Shown in pieces: positions 37,457-45,618 of a stretch of 64,000 nt of DNA. Each line of letters opens with the position of its first letter. Position 1 is the first letter of the stretch. The notes under the pieces were generated by a model that saw only the letters and a list, made by a program, of their open reading frames with translations, ran no database searches and was not told the DNA's origin. A program made the translations under genes and the position numbers. This DNA is from Bacillota bacterium. Its GTDB lineage: Bacteria > Bacillota > Clostridia > Lachnospirales > Cellulosilyticaceae. The stretch lies in contig JAEWMQ010000013.1 in the NCBI GenBank assembly GCA_023393125.1, positions 1 through 64,000 of the forward strand. Direction: 5' to 3'.

Positions 37457-38404
37457 CTATCTTAACTCTCGTCCTGTTAAACTTAGGAACGTCATATCTA
37501 GATTTGGTTTTTCACTTGTCACATTCATAATAGGCAGCTTATAGTTATTAATTACCTCTAAAATTGGCATCATATTTTCACATTTAATAGATAAGTCTAA
37601 GTGGATTTCATTTTCCTCTAAGCTAACTCTCACTACTCCAGGTAGTACAGAAAGATCTTTTTTTAGCTGCTCAGTATCTACCTTACTTGTAATTCTAGTT
37701 GTGATACTGCAACCTTTTATATCTGTTACCAAGGATACTAACTCCTCTTTAGTTCCATTAGCAATAAGCTTTCCATGATCCACAATAGCAATATGATCAC
37801 AAATTTCCTCTACCTCCTGCATATAGTGTGATGTATAAATCACCGTAGTTCCTCTTTGTTTTAAGATACGAATCGAATTTAAAATATGCTCTCTAGACTG
37901 AGCATCTACGCCAACGGTAGGTTCATCCATAACGATAAGTTTTGGCCTATGAGCAATGCCACAAGCAATATTCAGTCGTCTTTGCATACCACCAGACATT
38001 TGCTTAGGTTTCATCTTAAGCTTTTCACTTAACCCTACAAATTCAAGTGCTTCTAATGCTGCTTCCTCTAATGCCTTCCCTTTTAATCCATAAAAAGAAG
38101 CAAAGAATTTCACATTCTCCAAGGCATTTAAGTGCTTATAAACAGCAATATCCTGAGGTACCATTCCTACTAATGCTTTGACCTTCATTTTATCTTTTAC
38201 AATATCAAAGCCTCCAACTTTAATACTACCTTTTTCAAAATTGTTTAAAGTGGTAATAGCACTTAAGGTAGTCGACTTGCCTGCACCATTAGGCCCTAAA
38301 AGCCCAAAGATTTCCCCTTCTTCAATGCTGACACTCAAATGATCAACCGCGCAAAAATCCCCATACATCTTAACTAATTTATTAACTTCAACAAAAGCTC
38401 CCAT
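37457..38404 (-). CDS. ABC transporter ATP-binding protein
   Basis: A 315-residue nucleotide-binding subunit: Walker A GLLGPNGAGKSTTL (about 37-50), signature LSGGMQRRLNIA, Walker B LIVMDEPTVGVD, H-loop His in YTSHYMQE. The C-terminal 80-residue extension (IKGCSITTRI...) is typical of drug/antibiotic exporter ATPases. The start at 38404 follows GGGGAAAG. It is the first gene of the cassette ABC-permease-permease-kinase-regulator. Confidence 0.93.
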   Translation of the reverse strand: MGAFVEVNKLVKMYGDFCAVDHLSVSIEEGEIFGLLGPNGAGKSTTLSAITTLNNFEKGSIKVGGFDIVKDKMKVKALVGMVPQDIAVYKHLNALENVKFFASFYGLKGKALEEAALEALEFVGLSEKLKMKPKQMSGGMQRRLNIACGIAHRPKLIVMDEPTVGVDAQSREHILNSIRILKQRGTTVIYTSHYMQEVEEICDHIAIVDHGKLIANGTKEELVSLVTDIKGCSITTRITSKVDTEQLKKDLSVLPGVVRVSLEENEIHLDLSIKCENMMPILEVINNYKLPIMNVTSEKPNLDMTFLSLTGRELR

Positions 38405-38507
38405 AACTTCTTCTTTCCCCTCTATACCCTCACTGGTGTGATTTGATAATACTAATGTATCATAGGAAATGTATTTAAAAACAGTGACAGGAAAACGAAG
38501 GTAGGGG

Positions 38508-38519
38508 TGACAATTGTCA
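38508..38519. promoter_or_regulatory. Perfect palindrome upstream of the ABC cassette
   Basis: TGACAATTGTCA is a perfect 12-bp dyad about 105 bp upstream of the first cassette gene. It is a reasonable binding site for the cassette's own LuxR-type regulator, but no clear -35/-10 could be fixed around it. Confidence 0.4.
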
Positions 38520-38746
38520 TGGTACGTTAGCATGTTTATTACTTCCTAGTAGTGCCATTTTGATGTTTTGTAATTCCTATTATATCTTCTCTATCTCTTC
38601 GTTTATAATTCCTATACCGGTCACAATAATTATTTTTTAATTAATTTTTCAATTAATATTTAAATTATCGATATAATTATTAATAAAACTAATTAAATGC
38701 ACAACTTGGAAAGATCAATATAAAAAGTTATAGGAGGAAAATATAA

Positions 38747-39997
38747 ATGAGAAAAGATAGATACTTAGTCCTAACAATCATTTTATCGATTTGTTTTCTT
38801 GCAAGCTGTACTAAAGCTCAACCTGTTATAGCCATCAAAAATTATATTTCTTCAGTGGAGAAGATATCAGTAGATCATGACATTAAAATAGTAGGTCTTG
38901 GTGAAGCAACGCATGGAAATAGTGAGTTACAGACATTAAAGCTGGATGTATTTAAAGCTTTAATAGAAAATAATAACTGTCGCATCTTTGCAATAGAAGG
39001 TGATTTTGGTGGAAGTGCAAAAGTAAATGAGTATATTGCCGGAGGAACTGGCACTGCCAAAGAAGCTGCTGCTGCAATAGGATTTGCTATTTATAACACC
39101 CAAGAAATGGCTGATTTAATTGAGTGGATGAGAAACTATAATCAAACAGCATCCGAAAATAAAAAACTAAAATTTTATGGTTTTGATATGCAACGCTATG
39201 ATAATAACAAAGAGCTTTTATTTAACTATCTGAGCCAAGTCAATACTCAGCTTTCAAAAGAATATTCCACCTTACTTTCTGATTTAAATGATAAAACGGT
39301 TTATACTCAAGATAAAATCAAGGTACAAACCGCAATGACAAAAGTAGATAAATTAATAAAACTAATGATGACCTCTAAGAAGGATTTCATCGCTCAATCA
39401 AGTGAGAAAGAATTTGCATTTGCCCTGCAATGCGCCCAATCCATTAAAGAAAATGCCACCTTGCGTAGTTCAGGCGTGAATTATGCCAATATGAGAGACC
39501 AGTATATGAAAGATAAAATTGATTGGATACTCAATTACGAAGAAAATCAAATGATTTTTATTACTGGTCATAATGGACATATAGAAAAAACGTCTTCTTC
39601 CGCAGGATTTACTTGCATGGGAGAGCGACTTGCAGAAAGCTATGGTAAGGCTTACTACGCTATTGGTACTGATTTTTTAGAAAGTACCTTTAATGTTGTA
39701 AACAGTTCTGGTAAAGATATCATTATGACACTCAACAATACTAATGCATTAACAGATCAGTTTAGAAATCTAGAAGATAACATCTATTTCATGGATTTTA
39801 CATCCGCAAAGGAAAATAAAGAGCTTAAGAAAATACTTGATAGTCAATTAGCTATGACAAATATTGGTGCCGAGTTCAATAGTTGGCAAAAGGCTATAAA
39901 AGCCTTTTATACCTTAAAAATAGTTCCTTCACAAGCGTATGATGGTATGATTGTATTACAAAAAATGCATCCATCTACAAAAATAGATTTCAAGTAA
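38747..39997 (+). CDS. Erythromycin-esterase-like lipoprotein
   Basis: A 416-residue exported lipoprotein with the lipobox FLASC (Cys about 21) after a hydrophobic leader. The body is erythromycin esterase-like: GLGEATHGNSE (catalytic His/Glu region, about 50), FAIEGDFGGS, and FITGHNGHIEKT (His pair). The family includes EreA/EreB macrolide hydrolases and many proteins of unknown substrate, so resistance should not be assumed. GGAGG precedes the ATG. It is divergent from the ABC exporter cassette, a context suggestive of shared antibiotic or envelope defence. Confidence 0.85.
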   Translation: MRKDRYLVLTIILSICFLASCTKAQPVIAIKNYISSVEKISVDHDIKIVGLGEATHGNSELQTLKLDVFKALIENNNCRIFAIEGDFGGSAKVNEYIAGGTGTAKEAAAAIGFAIYNTQEMADLIEWMRNYNQTASENKKLKFYGFDMQRYDNNKELLFNYLSQVNTQLSKEYSTLLSDLNDKTVYTQDKIKVQTAMTKVDKLIKLMMTSKKDFIAQSSEKEFAFALQCAQSIKENATLRSSGVNYANMRDQYMKDKIDWILNYEENQMIFITGHNGHIEKTSSSAGFTCMGERLAESYGKAYYAIGTDFLESTFNVVNSSGKDIIMTLNNTNALTDQFRNLEDNIYFMDFTSAKENKELKKILDSQLAMTNIGAEFNSWQKAIKAFYTLKIVPSQAYDGMIVLQKMHPSTKIDFK

Positions 39998-40071
39998 AAG
40001 TAGCCCTTCTCATTTTCTTCCCTGACGCCTTGATTTGCTTTTCTCATGCAATAACTTCATTTTCCTAAAAC

Positions 40072-40118
40072 TAAAAAGGTACTACCAAGAAGTTTCTTGC
40101 TTCCTAATAGTACCTTTT
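40072..40118. repeat. Dispersed terminator hairpin, copy 2
   Basis: GGTACTACCAAGAAG, loop TTTCTTG, CTTCCTAATAGTACC. It is the same hairpin as 33284-33333 with compensated changes. It separates convergent genes. Confidence 0.85.
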
Positions 40119-40128
40119 CGACTTAATT

Positions 40129-40515
40129 TTATAGTTCCATTTCCTGTAACTCTTTTTCTTTTACCACGAGTCCTTGCTCATATCTTTCTATTTTATAATC
40201 TAAGCGTTCTATAGTTAACTTAATCTCTTCCATTTTTTCTACTAGAAGTTTTCGTTGTTCTATTAAAAGATCTTTTCTAGCTCCAATGGTTTCATCTCCT
40301 TGTGCAAATAGCGCCACGTATTCGATTAATGCTTCAATGGGCATGCCTGCACTTCTCATACACTTAATAAACTCCACCCACTTACAGGCTTCTTCTGTAT
40401 AATCTCTTATCCCACTTTTATTACGATGCACAGCAGGAATAAGCCCAATACGTTCATAATAACGGAGAGTATCTGGAGAAAGATTATATTTTTTACTTAC
40501 TTCAGTAATTGTCAT
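40129..40515 (-). CDS. MerR-family transcriptional regulator
   Basis: A 128-residue MerR protein. The N-terminal winged helix is MTITEVSKKYNLSPDTLRYYERIGLIP (split: MTITEVSKKYNLSPDTLRYY), then the coiled coil from about residue 80. It has no metal-binding Cys cluster at the C-terminus, as in the AdhR/YyaN-type subgroup that responds to aldehydes or electrophiles. It is the second gene of an operon with the flavoprotein gene (50 bp gap). It very likely binds the 41231-41248 and 12114-12131 dyads. AAAGGAGG precedes the ATG. Confidence 0.92.
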   Translation of the reverse strand: MTITEVSKKYNLSPDTLRYYERIGLIPAVHRNKSGIRDYTEEACKWVEFIKCMRSAGMPIEALIEYVALFAQGDETIGARKDLLIEQRKLLVEKMEEIKLTIERLDYKIERYEQGLVVKEKELQEMEL

Positions 40516-40565
40516 CCTTAAAGCCTCCTTTTCCTTATTATAGCATCATGTACTATTCATGCCAT

Positions 40566-41105
40566 CTATACCTTTTCTCCCATTTCATAAGCCTGTTTCA
40601 TAGCTGGGCTTCTTTTAACCTCACCTTTAGTCCATACACCTGTTCCATAGATAATACCTTTTTCTTCGGCTCCTCCAAGACAATCTGTGAAACCTCTAAA
40701 TCCTTCTATGGTTCTTTCCATAGCTTGGTTACTACTATCTGCTGCTGTTGCAATAAAGTAAAATTCTTTATTTTTAATCTCCGTATATCTTGCTACTGTT
40801 CTATCAATTAATGTTTTCATCTGTGCATCCATAGTGTAAAAATAAACAGGTGTTGCCATAACGAGTACATCAGCTGTAATCATTTGCTCTAAGATTTCTC
40901 CCATATCATCTTTCAAGACGCATTTCCCAGCGTTTTTTTGACAGCTATCACAGGCCACACAGTAATTAATATGCTTGTCTCTTAAAAATATTTTTTCAGC
41001 TTCATTTCCTGCTGCTTTTGCACCCTCTATAAATTGATCACATAGTAGATCTGAATTGCCACCTTTTCTTGGACTTGCAGATAAGGCTAATATCTTTTTA
41101 CTCAT
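40566..41105 (-). CDS. NAD(P)H-dependent flavodoxin-family oxidoreductase
   Basis: A 179-residue flavodoxin-fold protein: ILALSASPRKGGNSD (FMN phosphate loop, about 5-19), then the YCVACDSCQKNAGKC segment (Cys 49, 52, 55, 62) and the MATPVYFYTMDAQMKTLID FMN loop. The Cys cluster marks the iron-sulfur flavoprotein/ISF-like subgroup or a thiol-rich NADPH:FMN reductase. It reduces FMN-linked substrates such as quinones. It is the first gene of the MerR operon, behind a 19-bp-spacer promoter. Confidence 0.88.
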   Translation of the reverse strand: MSKKILALSASPRKGGNSDLLCDQFIEGAKAAGNEAEKIFLRDKHINYCVACDSCQKNAGKCVLKDDMGEILEQMITADVLVMATPVYFYTMDAQMKTLIDRTVARYTEIKNKEFYFIATAADSSNQAMERTIEGFRGFTDCLGGAEEKGIIYGTGVWTKGEVKRSPAMKQAYEMGEKV

Positions 41106-41221
41106 TTTAAACCCTCCCTTATTTTCATATCCTATTTATAAAATCTGCCCTTTTGGATACTTATGCTAGCTATTTCTTCCTGTAAAGCAAAAACCATATT
41201 CCATATAGAGCACTTGGCTCT

Positions 41222-41252
41222 ACTATACAATCTAGAGTTAACTCCAAGTCAA
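41222..41252 (-). promoter_or_regulatory. MerR-type promoter/operator of the flavoprotein-merR operon
   Basis: On the minus strand TTGACT (41247-41252), 19 bp, TATAGT (41222-41227). The spacer holds CTTGGAGT-TA-ACTCTAGA, an imperfect dyad (5 of 8). The left half is identical to the operator at 12114. This fits autoregulation by the MerR protein. Confidence 0.85.
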
Positions 41253-41316
41253 TATCAATTTTATATTTCCATTAACATAAATGACTTTTCTTATACTTAT
41301 ATAGGGCAAAAAAGAC

Positions 41317-41413
41317 GATTCGAGAAAGTATACCACTTCCTTAAATCGTCTTCTTATCCTTCTATAGACTTCATATGTAGTTACCTAAAGGCATCCTATG
41401 CACTTTAGGTAAC
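41317..41413. other. Two hairpins between merR promoter and the 41-aa gene
   Basis: AAGACGATT/AATCGTCTT (41311-41353) and GTTACCTAAAG/CTTTAGGTAAC (41380-41413). The second has a T stretch on the plus side but no plus-strand gene to end. It is probably structural or a remnant terminator. Confidence 0.5.
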
Positions 41414-41420
41414 ACTTTTT

Positions 41421-41546
41421 CTATTTCACTGGATTTCTATAGCTTGTTTTTTTCTTTGGCTCTCCATGATTGTTTTGTTCATCATGAAGTTTTTGTCTAC
41501 GTTCACCTTTTTGCATTGGATTACAAGCGCCTGGTTTATTAGCCAT
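41421..41546 (-). CDS. Small basic 41-aa protein
   Basis: A 41-residue, Lys/Arg/Asn-rich peptide beginning MANKPGACNPMQKGERRQK and ending SYRNPVK. AAGGAAG lies 8 bases before the ATG. It has no family I recognise. On the minus strand ACATA, 18 bp and CATTCTA upstream weakly resemble a sporulation sigma-F/G promoter, as for the 51-aa gene at 11828. It is a separate unit upstream of the convergent region. Confidence 0.6.
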   Translation of the reverse strand: MANKPGACNPMQKGERRQKLHDEQNNHGEPKKKTSYRNPVK

Positions 41547-41598
41547 AATAACACTTCCTTTCCCAAATAGAATGAACCTATTAATGAAATTTTATGTG

Positions 41599-42054
41599 CT
41601 AATGCGGAATGTCTATCTGACTTATTTTTATTTCACCTTGATCAATCACTAGGATTGCCATTGTAATAGCTAAATCAAACCTTCTTTTGCCACAGCTCCC
41701 CGGATTAAGCATATAGGTTTCTCCTTCCAATGTGCAGCTATATTTATGAGAATGACCATAAACGATTACATCTATCCCCGTCCTATCTTTAATCAAATCC
41801 TTTTTATTGTGTACCATAAAAAAGGTTTTTCCTTCTACAGTGAACTGCAACGTTTCTGGGGGCGCTTCTGCCCACTCCCCCTTGTCATTATTACCTCTTA
41901 CGACTTTAACAGGTGCAATAGCTTCAAGGGCTTTTATGACTTCAGGTTTATTAATATCTCCGCCATGGAGAATGAGCTGACAATCTTTTAGATGTGCTAC
42001 AACCTCATCTCTTAGTAATCCATGTGTATCTGAAATGATGCCGATTTTATACAT
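41599..42054 (-). CDS. YfcE/MJ0936-type metallophosphoesterase
   Basis: A 151-residue calcineurin-like phosphoesterase: ISDTHG (metal Asp and His, 8-13), HGGDIN, VRGNND and GHSH (about 103-106), with NPGSCGKRR near the end. These small enzymes hydrolyse phosphodiesters such as cyclic nucleotides in vitro. Length is normal. AAAGGAAAG precedes the ATG. Monocistronic; the natural substrate is unknown. Confidence 0.92.
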   Translation of the reverse strand: MYKIGIISDTHGLLRDEVVAHLKDCQLILHGGDINKPEVIKALEAIAPVKVVRGNNDKGEWAEAPPETLQFTVEGKTFFMVHNKKDLIKDRTGIDVIVYGHSHKYSCTLEGETYMLNPGSCGKRRFDLAITMAILVIDQGEIKISQIDIPH

Positions 42055-42325
42055 ATCTCTTTCCTTTCTATATGATGATCTAGCTATGGCCGCGCCATGA
42101 AAATGAGCCTCGAAAGCTAATAGATAATAATATCATTCCCAAATAGCTTTCTGAATGCTTCATGGTGTAGTCACCTTGCTCTCTTGTTTTTCAAGCTCAT
42201 TATAGCATGTCCATTTAAATCAAATATAGTATTTAGCATTTTGTTTACAATGGCTCTTCTTAGTGTTAAAGTTTAAATAATATCTTATTTATTATAATAA
42301 GCATCTCAATTTCTGGAGGTCACTT

Positions 42326-43591
42326 ATGAGCCACATTGTTGGTAAGGAAGCTTATAAAAGTTTGGAAGAACGTCTCAATCACTTTCCCCAAGGAGCACCT
42401 GCTTCTGAAACGCTTTATCAAATATTAAGTTTGCTTTTTTCTGAGGAAGAAGCCAAACTAGCTGCCTTACTTCCAGTAAGGCCCTTTACTGTTAAGCGTG
42501 CCGCAAAGGTTTGGGGAATGAGTGACTATCAAACCCAGCTCAAACTAGAGGCTTTATGCAGTAAAGGGGTTTTATTAGATTTAACTGAAAATGGACAAAC
42601 AACTTATTTCTTGCCTCCACCTATGGTTGGCTTTTTTGAGTTTTCTCTCATGCGGACAGGTGGACATGTCGACCAACAAATACTTAGCCAGCTTTATCAT
42701 CAGTATCTCAATGTGGAAGAAGATTTTATTAAAGACCTATTTTTCTCTACCGAAACTAAATTTGGCAGAGCCTTTGTGCAAGAAGGGGTTTTATCCAAAG
42801 AAAATGCTATTTATGTATTAGATTTTGAGCGTACTAGTCATTTAGTTGAAACAGCTTCTGATATTAGTTTAAGTATGTGTTATTGCCGCCATAAAATGCA
42901 CCATGAAGGCTATGATTGCTATGCACCTATGGAAACATGTATGACTTTTGGTGCAACTGCTCGTTCTCTTAGTAAACAAGGCTATGGAAGACTTATTGAT
43001 GCTAAAGAAGCCATGGATATTGTTCATATGGCTTATGACTATAATCTTGTACAGTGCGGTGAAAATGTTCGCGAAGGAGGCTCTTTCTTATGCAACTGTT
43101 GTGGTTGTTGCTGTGAAGCTATGACTACGGCTAAGCGCTTTGGCTTAATGAATCCTATTGAAACGACAGCCTTCATTCCCACTATTAATGAAGACACCTG
43201 CGTTAAATGTGGCAAGTGTCAAAAAGTATGTCCTATTGATTGCATTGAAAAAGTCCCTAATGATAATGGCGGGACTAAGCTAGAACCTAATCCTAATTTG
43301 TGCTTAGGCTGTGGGGTCTGTGTCCGTAACTGCCCTAAGAAAAGTATTACTTTACTAAGAAGAGAAAAACAAATATTGACACCAGCTAATACCACTCACC
43401 GTACTGTTTTAATGGCTATTGAAAAAGGCACTTTACCACATCTTATTTTTGATACAGGGGCTTATAAAAGTCATCGTGCTATGGCTGCTGTTTTAACTGT
43501 TATTTTAAAGCTACCACCTCTTAAACAGCTTCTTGCTAGCAAACAAATGAAGTCCGTTTACTTAGATCATTTGCTTGCTTCTAAAAAGTAG
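42326..43591 (+). CDS. 4Fe-4S ferredoxin-domain protein with N-terminal winged helix
   Basis: A 421-residue protein. The first 110 residues look like a helical/winged-helix region (VKRAAKVWGMSDYQTQLKLEAL). The middle has Cys-rich CYCRHKMHHEGYDCYAPMETC and CNCCGCCCEAM. Residues about 290-345 are a two-[4Fe-4S] ferredoxin domain (CVKCGKCQKVCPIDC and CLGCGVCVRNCP). It is likely a redox or electron-transfer protein. The family occurs in anaerobic Clostridia but its role is not known to me. TGGAGG precedes the ATG. Monocistronic. Confidence 0.82.
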   Translation: MSHIVGKEAYKSLEERLNHFPQGAPASETLYQILSLLFSEEEAKLAALLPVRPFTVKRAAKVWGMSDYQTQLKLEALCSKGVLLDLTENGQTTYFLPPPMVGFFEFSLMRTGGHVDQQILSQLYHQYLNVEEDFIKDLFFSTETKFGRAFVQEGVLSKENAIYVLDFERTSHLVETASDISLSMCYCRHKMHHEGYDCYAPMETCMTFGATARSLSKQGYGRLIDAKEAMDIVHMAYDYNLVQCGENVREGGSFLCNCCGCCCEAMTTAKRFGLMNPIETTAFIPTINEDTCVKCGKCQKVCPIDCIEKVPNDNGGTKLEPNPNLCLGCGVCVRNCPKKSITLLRREKQILTPANTTHRTVLMAIEKGTLPHLIFDTGAYKSHRAMAAVLTVILKLPPLKQLLASKQMKSVYLDHLLASKK

Positions 43592-43598
43592 GATTAAT

Positions 43599-43634
43599 AA
43601 AAAAGGTTATTCTGTAAATGAGAATAACCTTTTT
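43599..43634. terminator. Bidirectional terminator
   Basis: AAAAAGGTTATTC pairs with GAATAACCTTTTT between the convergent ferredoxin-like and DUF6320-like genes. Confidence 0.9.
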
Positions 43635-43651
43635 GTTTTAGATGATATCTT

Positions 43652-44317
43652 TTAAATGTGTAATCTACGTTTAAGCTCACTATACATGGCTGAACCCTCA
43701 AAAATAATAAGTGCCATCACTGATATAATACTTATCATGATACAAACAAGTGAAGGAATAGGGGTTTTTACACTATCAGTTACTAAAAATACAATTGGAA
43801 TAATGCCAAATAAGGCATCCAATAATAAGTAAATCATATACTCCCCTGCCTGCAGATGTAGGATCTTAGAAAGCAGGTACATCACTATCATCGCTAAGGT
43901 AAATATAATAGGTAAAACAAAAGTAACTGCCCACCCATGCTGTCCTGTCACATAATCTATAAACAATGCTAAAACAATAATAATTAGACTTTGGTGTAAT
44001 AAATACTTTAATATATTTTTATGCTTGGCAATAGCTATACTTAAGCTAACACGTATACAAATAAGGGTAACAATCACAATCAGTCCCCACCAAATCTGAG
44101 TAGGAAATAAAATATTAAGAAATACAGATATAATGCCAACTAAAGTCATCATAAAGGTCAGCACTTTCATAATCATATGTCTTTCCTGAGCGCCTTTATA
44201 AGCTGTTGGAAATAAATCTTCTTCTCTCTCATCTAGCTTAGTTAACTCATTTTGGCATAAAGGACAATAGGTTTCTGTTCCTATGATTTTAACTTTACAT
44301 TTTTCACACCACTTCAT
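43652..44317 (-). CDS. Zinc-ribbon membrane protein (DUF6320-like)
   Basis: A 221-residue protein: a zinc ribbon at the N-terminus (CEKCKVKIIGTETYCPLC, Cys 4, 7, 18, 21), then six hydrophobic helices. It resembles the DUF6320 family found beside the condensation-type acyltransferase gene in this gene order. The name is from memory and should be checked. It is the last gene of a three-gene operon, 14 bases after the acyltransferase. Confidence 0.7.
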   Translation of the reverse strand: MKWCEKCKVKIIGTETYCPLCQNELTKLDEREEDLFPTAYKGAQERHMIMKVLTFMMTLVGIISVFLNILFPTQIWWGLIVIVTLICIRVSLSIAIAKHKNILKYLLHQSLIIIVLALFIDYVTGQHGWAVTFVLPIIFTLAMIVMYLLSKILHLQAGEYMIYLLLDALFGIIPIVFLVTDSVKTPIPSLVCIMISIISVMALIIFEGSAMYSELKRRLHI

Positions 44318-44331
44318 CCTTTTCGCCTCCT

Positions 44332-45618
44332 TTATTCACTGATTTCTCCTAGGTTGTCCACTATATTAGTAGAAAGCTCCACTTCTATACCACAGCTTGT
44401 TAATGTTCTAAAGAAATGCTTTTCCACCTGACTACTGATAAAAGGAGAAGTAAAACTAATAGAAAGCTTATCTCCATAAGAACATAAACAAACCTGTACC
44501 TTAGTCGTACTTACACAAACGTCAAAGGCTTCAATATAGGGTTCTAGCTCTTTTGGCATAGTAACCTTACCAATATTTGAAAAGCTAGTCGTCACCTCAT
44601 TACTGGTTAAATGATGCGCAAAACGTAAGGTAGGTTTTTTTAGGACCAGAGGTATAGCTCTTGTTACATAATTATGTTCTAACGCCACTAAGCGATTTAA
44701 GCGTAGCTGAAACTTTTCCGTAGTTAATTCTTTTTCAAAAAAGCATTTTAAATAGGTAATAATCTCTTCTATTTCTGGCTCCTTATCTCCAAAGTAATAA
44801 GGTACATGTACTACGCTAAAAAAGTTACGCGCTGAAGCTGACTTAAAATAAGGCCTCAAATTAACAGGAACAGATACCACTACAGGGCGTTTTCTATCCT
44901 TAATAGCCATTTCTTTCCCAATAGAGGCTATAAGTATCGCCCCTAAATAAACGGTTAATGTTGTACCATACTCATGTGCTTGTTTTAAAACAGCTTTCAC
45001 AGATACCACCCCATTAATGACTTTAAGGGTATCTCCCTCTAACTTTTCCCCTTTGATCCTGTAAGCTTTTCCTAAAGAAGGATTTTTAGCACTTTTACCT
45101 TTAGAAAAATGGGCTTTAAAGCCATCTGCTTCTTTTTCTGCTTTAGAAGCATCATAATCGATTTCGGATACATGGTCCTGAAGTACGTCTTGATGTTTTA
45201 AAATAAGGTAATGACGCACTAATGTTTTTAAAAATTGTAGCGCTCCTACGCCATCTGTTAACGCATGATAAATTTCCAAATTAATGCGCTTTTTATAATA
45301 AGTTACTTCAAATAATAGATTTTTAGTATCCTCGTGATACAGCGCAGTACAAGGTGGTTTACTTTCTTCTTCAACCTTAGGCTTTAGACGGCTTGTTTCA
45401 AAGTAATACCAAAATAAGCCCTTTCTAATAATAGAAGCATAAAGTGGAAAGGACTTCATCGTTTTATCTAAAGCTTCTTGTAAAATCTCCGGATTAACCT
45501 CCTGCGTTAATCTGCAAGCAAACCGGAATACTTTTGTATCTTGATTATTACTAGTGGGTGGAAAAATCTTGGCGGCATTATCTAGACGCCTCCAAGCTGG
45601 TGTTTTTATTTCGCTCAT
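44332..45618 (-). CDS. Condensation-domain-like (alcohol) acyltransferase
   Basis: A 428-residue protein of the chloramphenicol-acetyltransferase/condensation superfamily. The catalytic motif YHALTDGVG (HxxxDG type, about 115-123) lies after an N-terminal half of alternating strands, and the C-terminal half repeats the fold. Such enzymes transfer an acyl group to an alcohol or amine (alcohol acetyltransferase, wax-ester synthase or Pap-type). It overlaps the upstream hydrolase gene by 41 bases, so translation is coupled. Confidence 0.78.
   Translation of the reverse strand: MSEIKTPAWRRLDNAAKIFPPTSNNQDTKVFRFACRLTQEVNPEILQEALDKTMKSFPLYASIIRKGLFWYYFETSRLKPKVEEESKPPCTALYHEDTKNLLFEVTYYKKRINLEIYHALTDGVGALQFLKTLVRHYLILKHQDVLQDHVSEIDYDASKAEKEADGFKAHFSKGKSAKNPSLGKAYRIKGEKLEGDTLKVINGVVSVKAVLKQAHEYGTTLTVYLGAILIASIGKEMAIKDRKRPVVVSVPVNLRPYFKSASARNFFSVVHVPYYFGDKEPEIEEIITYLKCFFEKELTTEKFQLRLNRLVALEHNYVTRAIPLVLKKPTLRFAHHLTSNEVTTSFSNIGKVTMPKELEPYIEAFDVCVSTTKVQVCLCSYGDKLSISFTSPFISSQVEKHFFRTLTSCGIEVELSTNIVDNLGEISE

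Noticed and set aside
41380..41413. GTTACCTAAAG/CTTTAGGTAAC hairpin as a terminator for the 41-aa gene
   Set aside because: On the minus strand no T run follows the stem, so it does not fit an intrinsic terminator for that gene.
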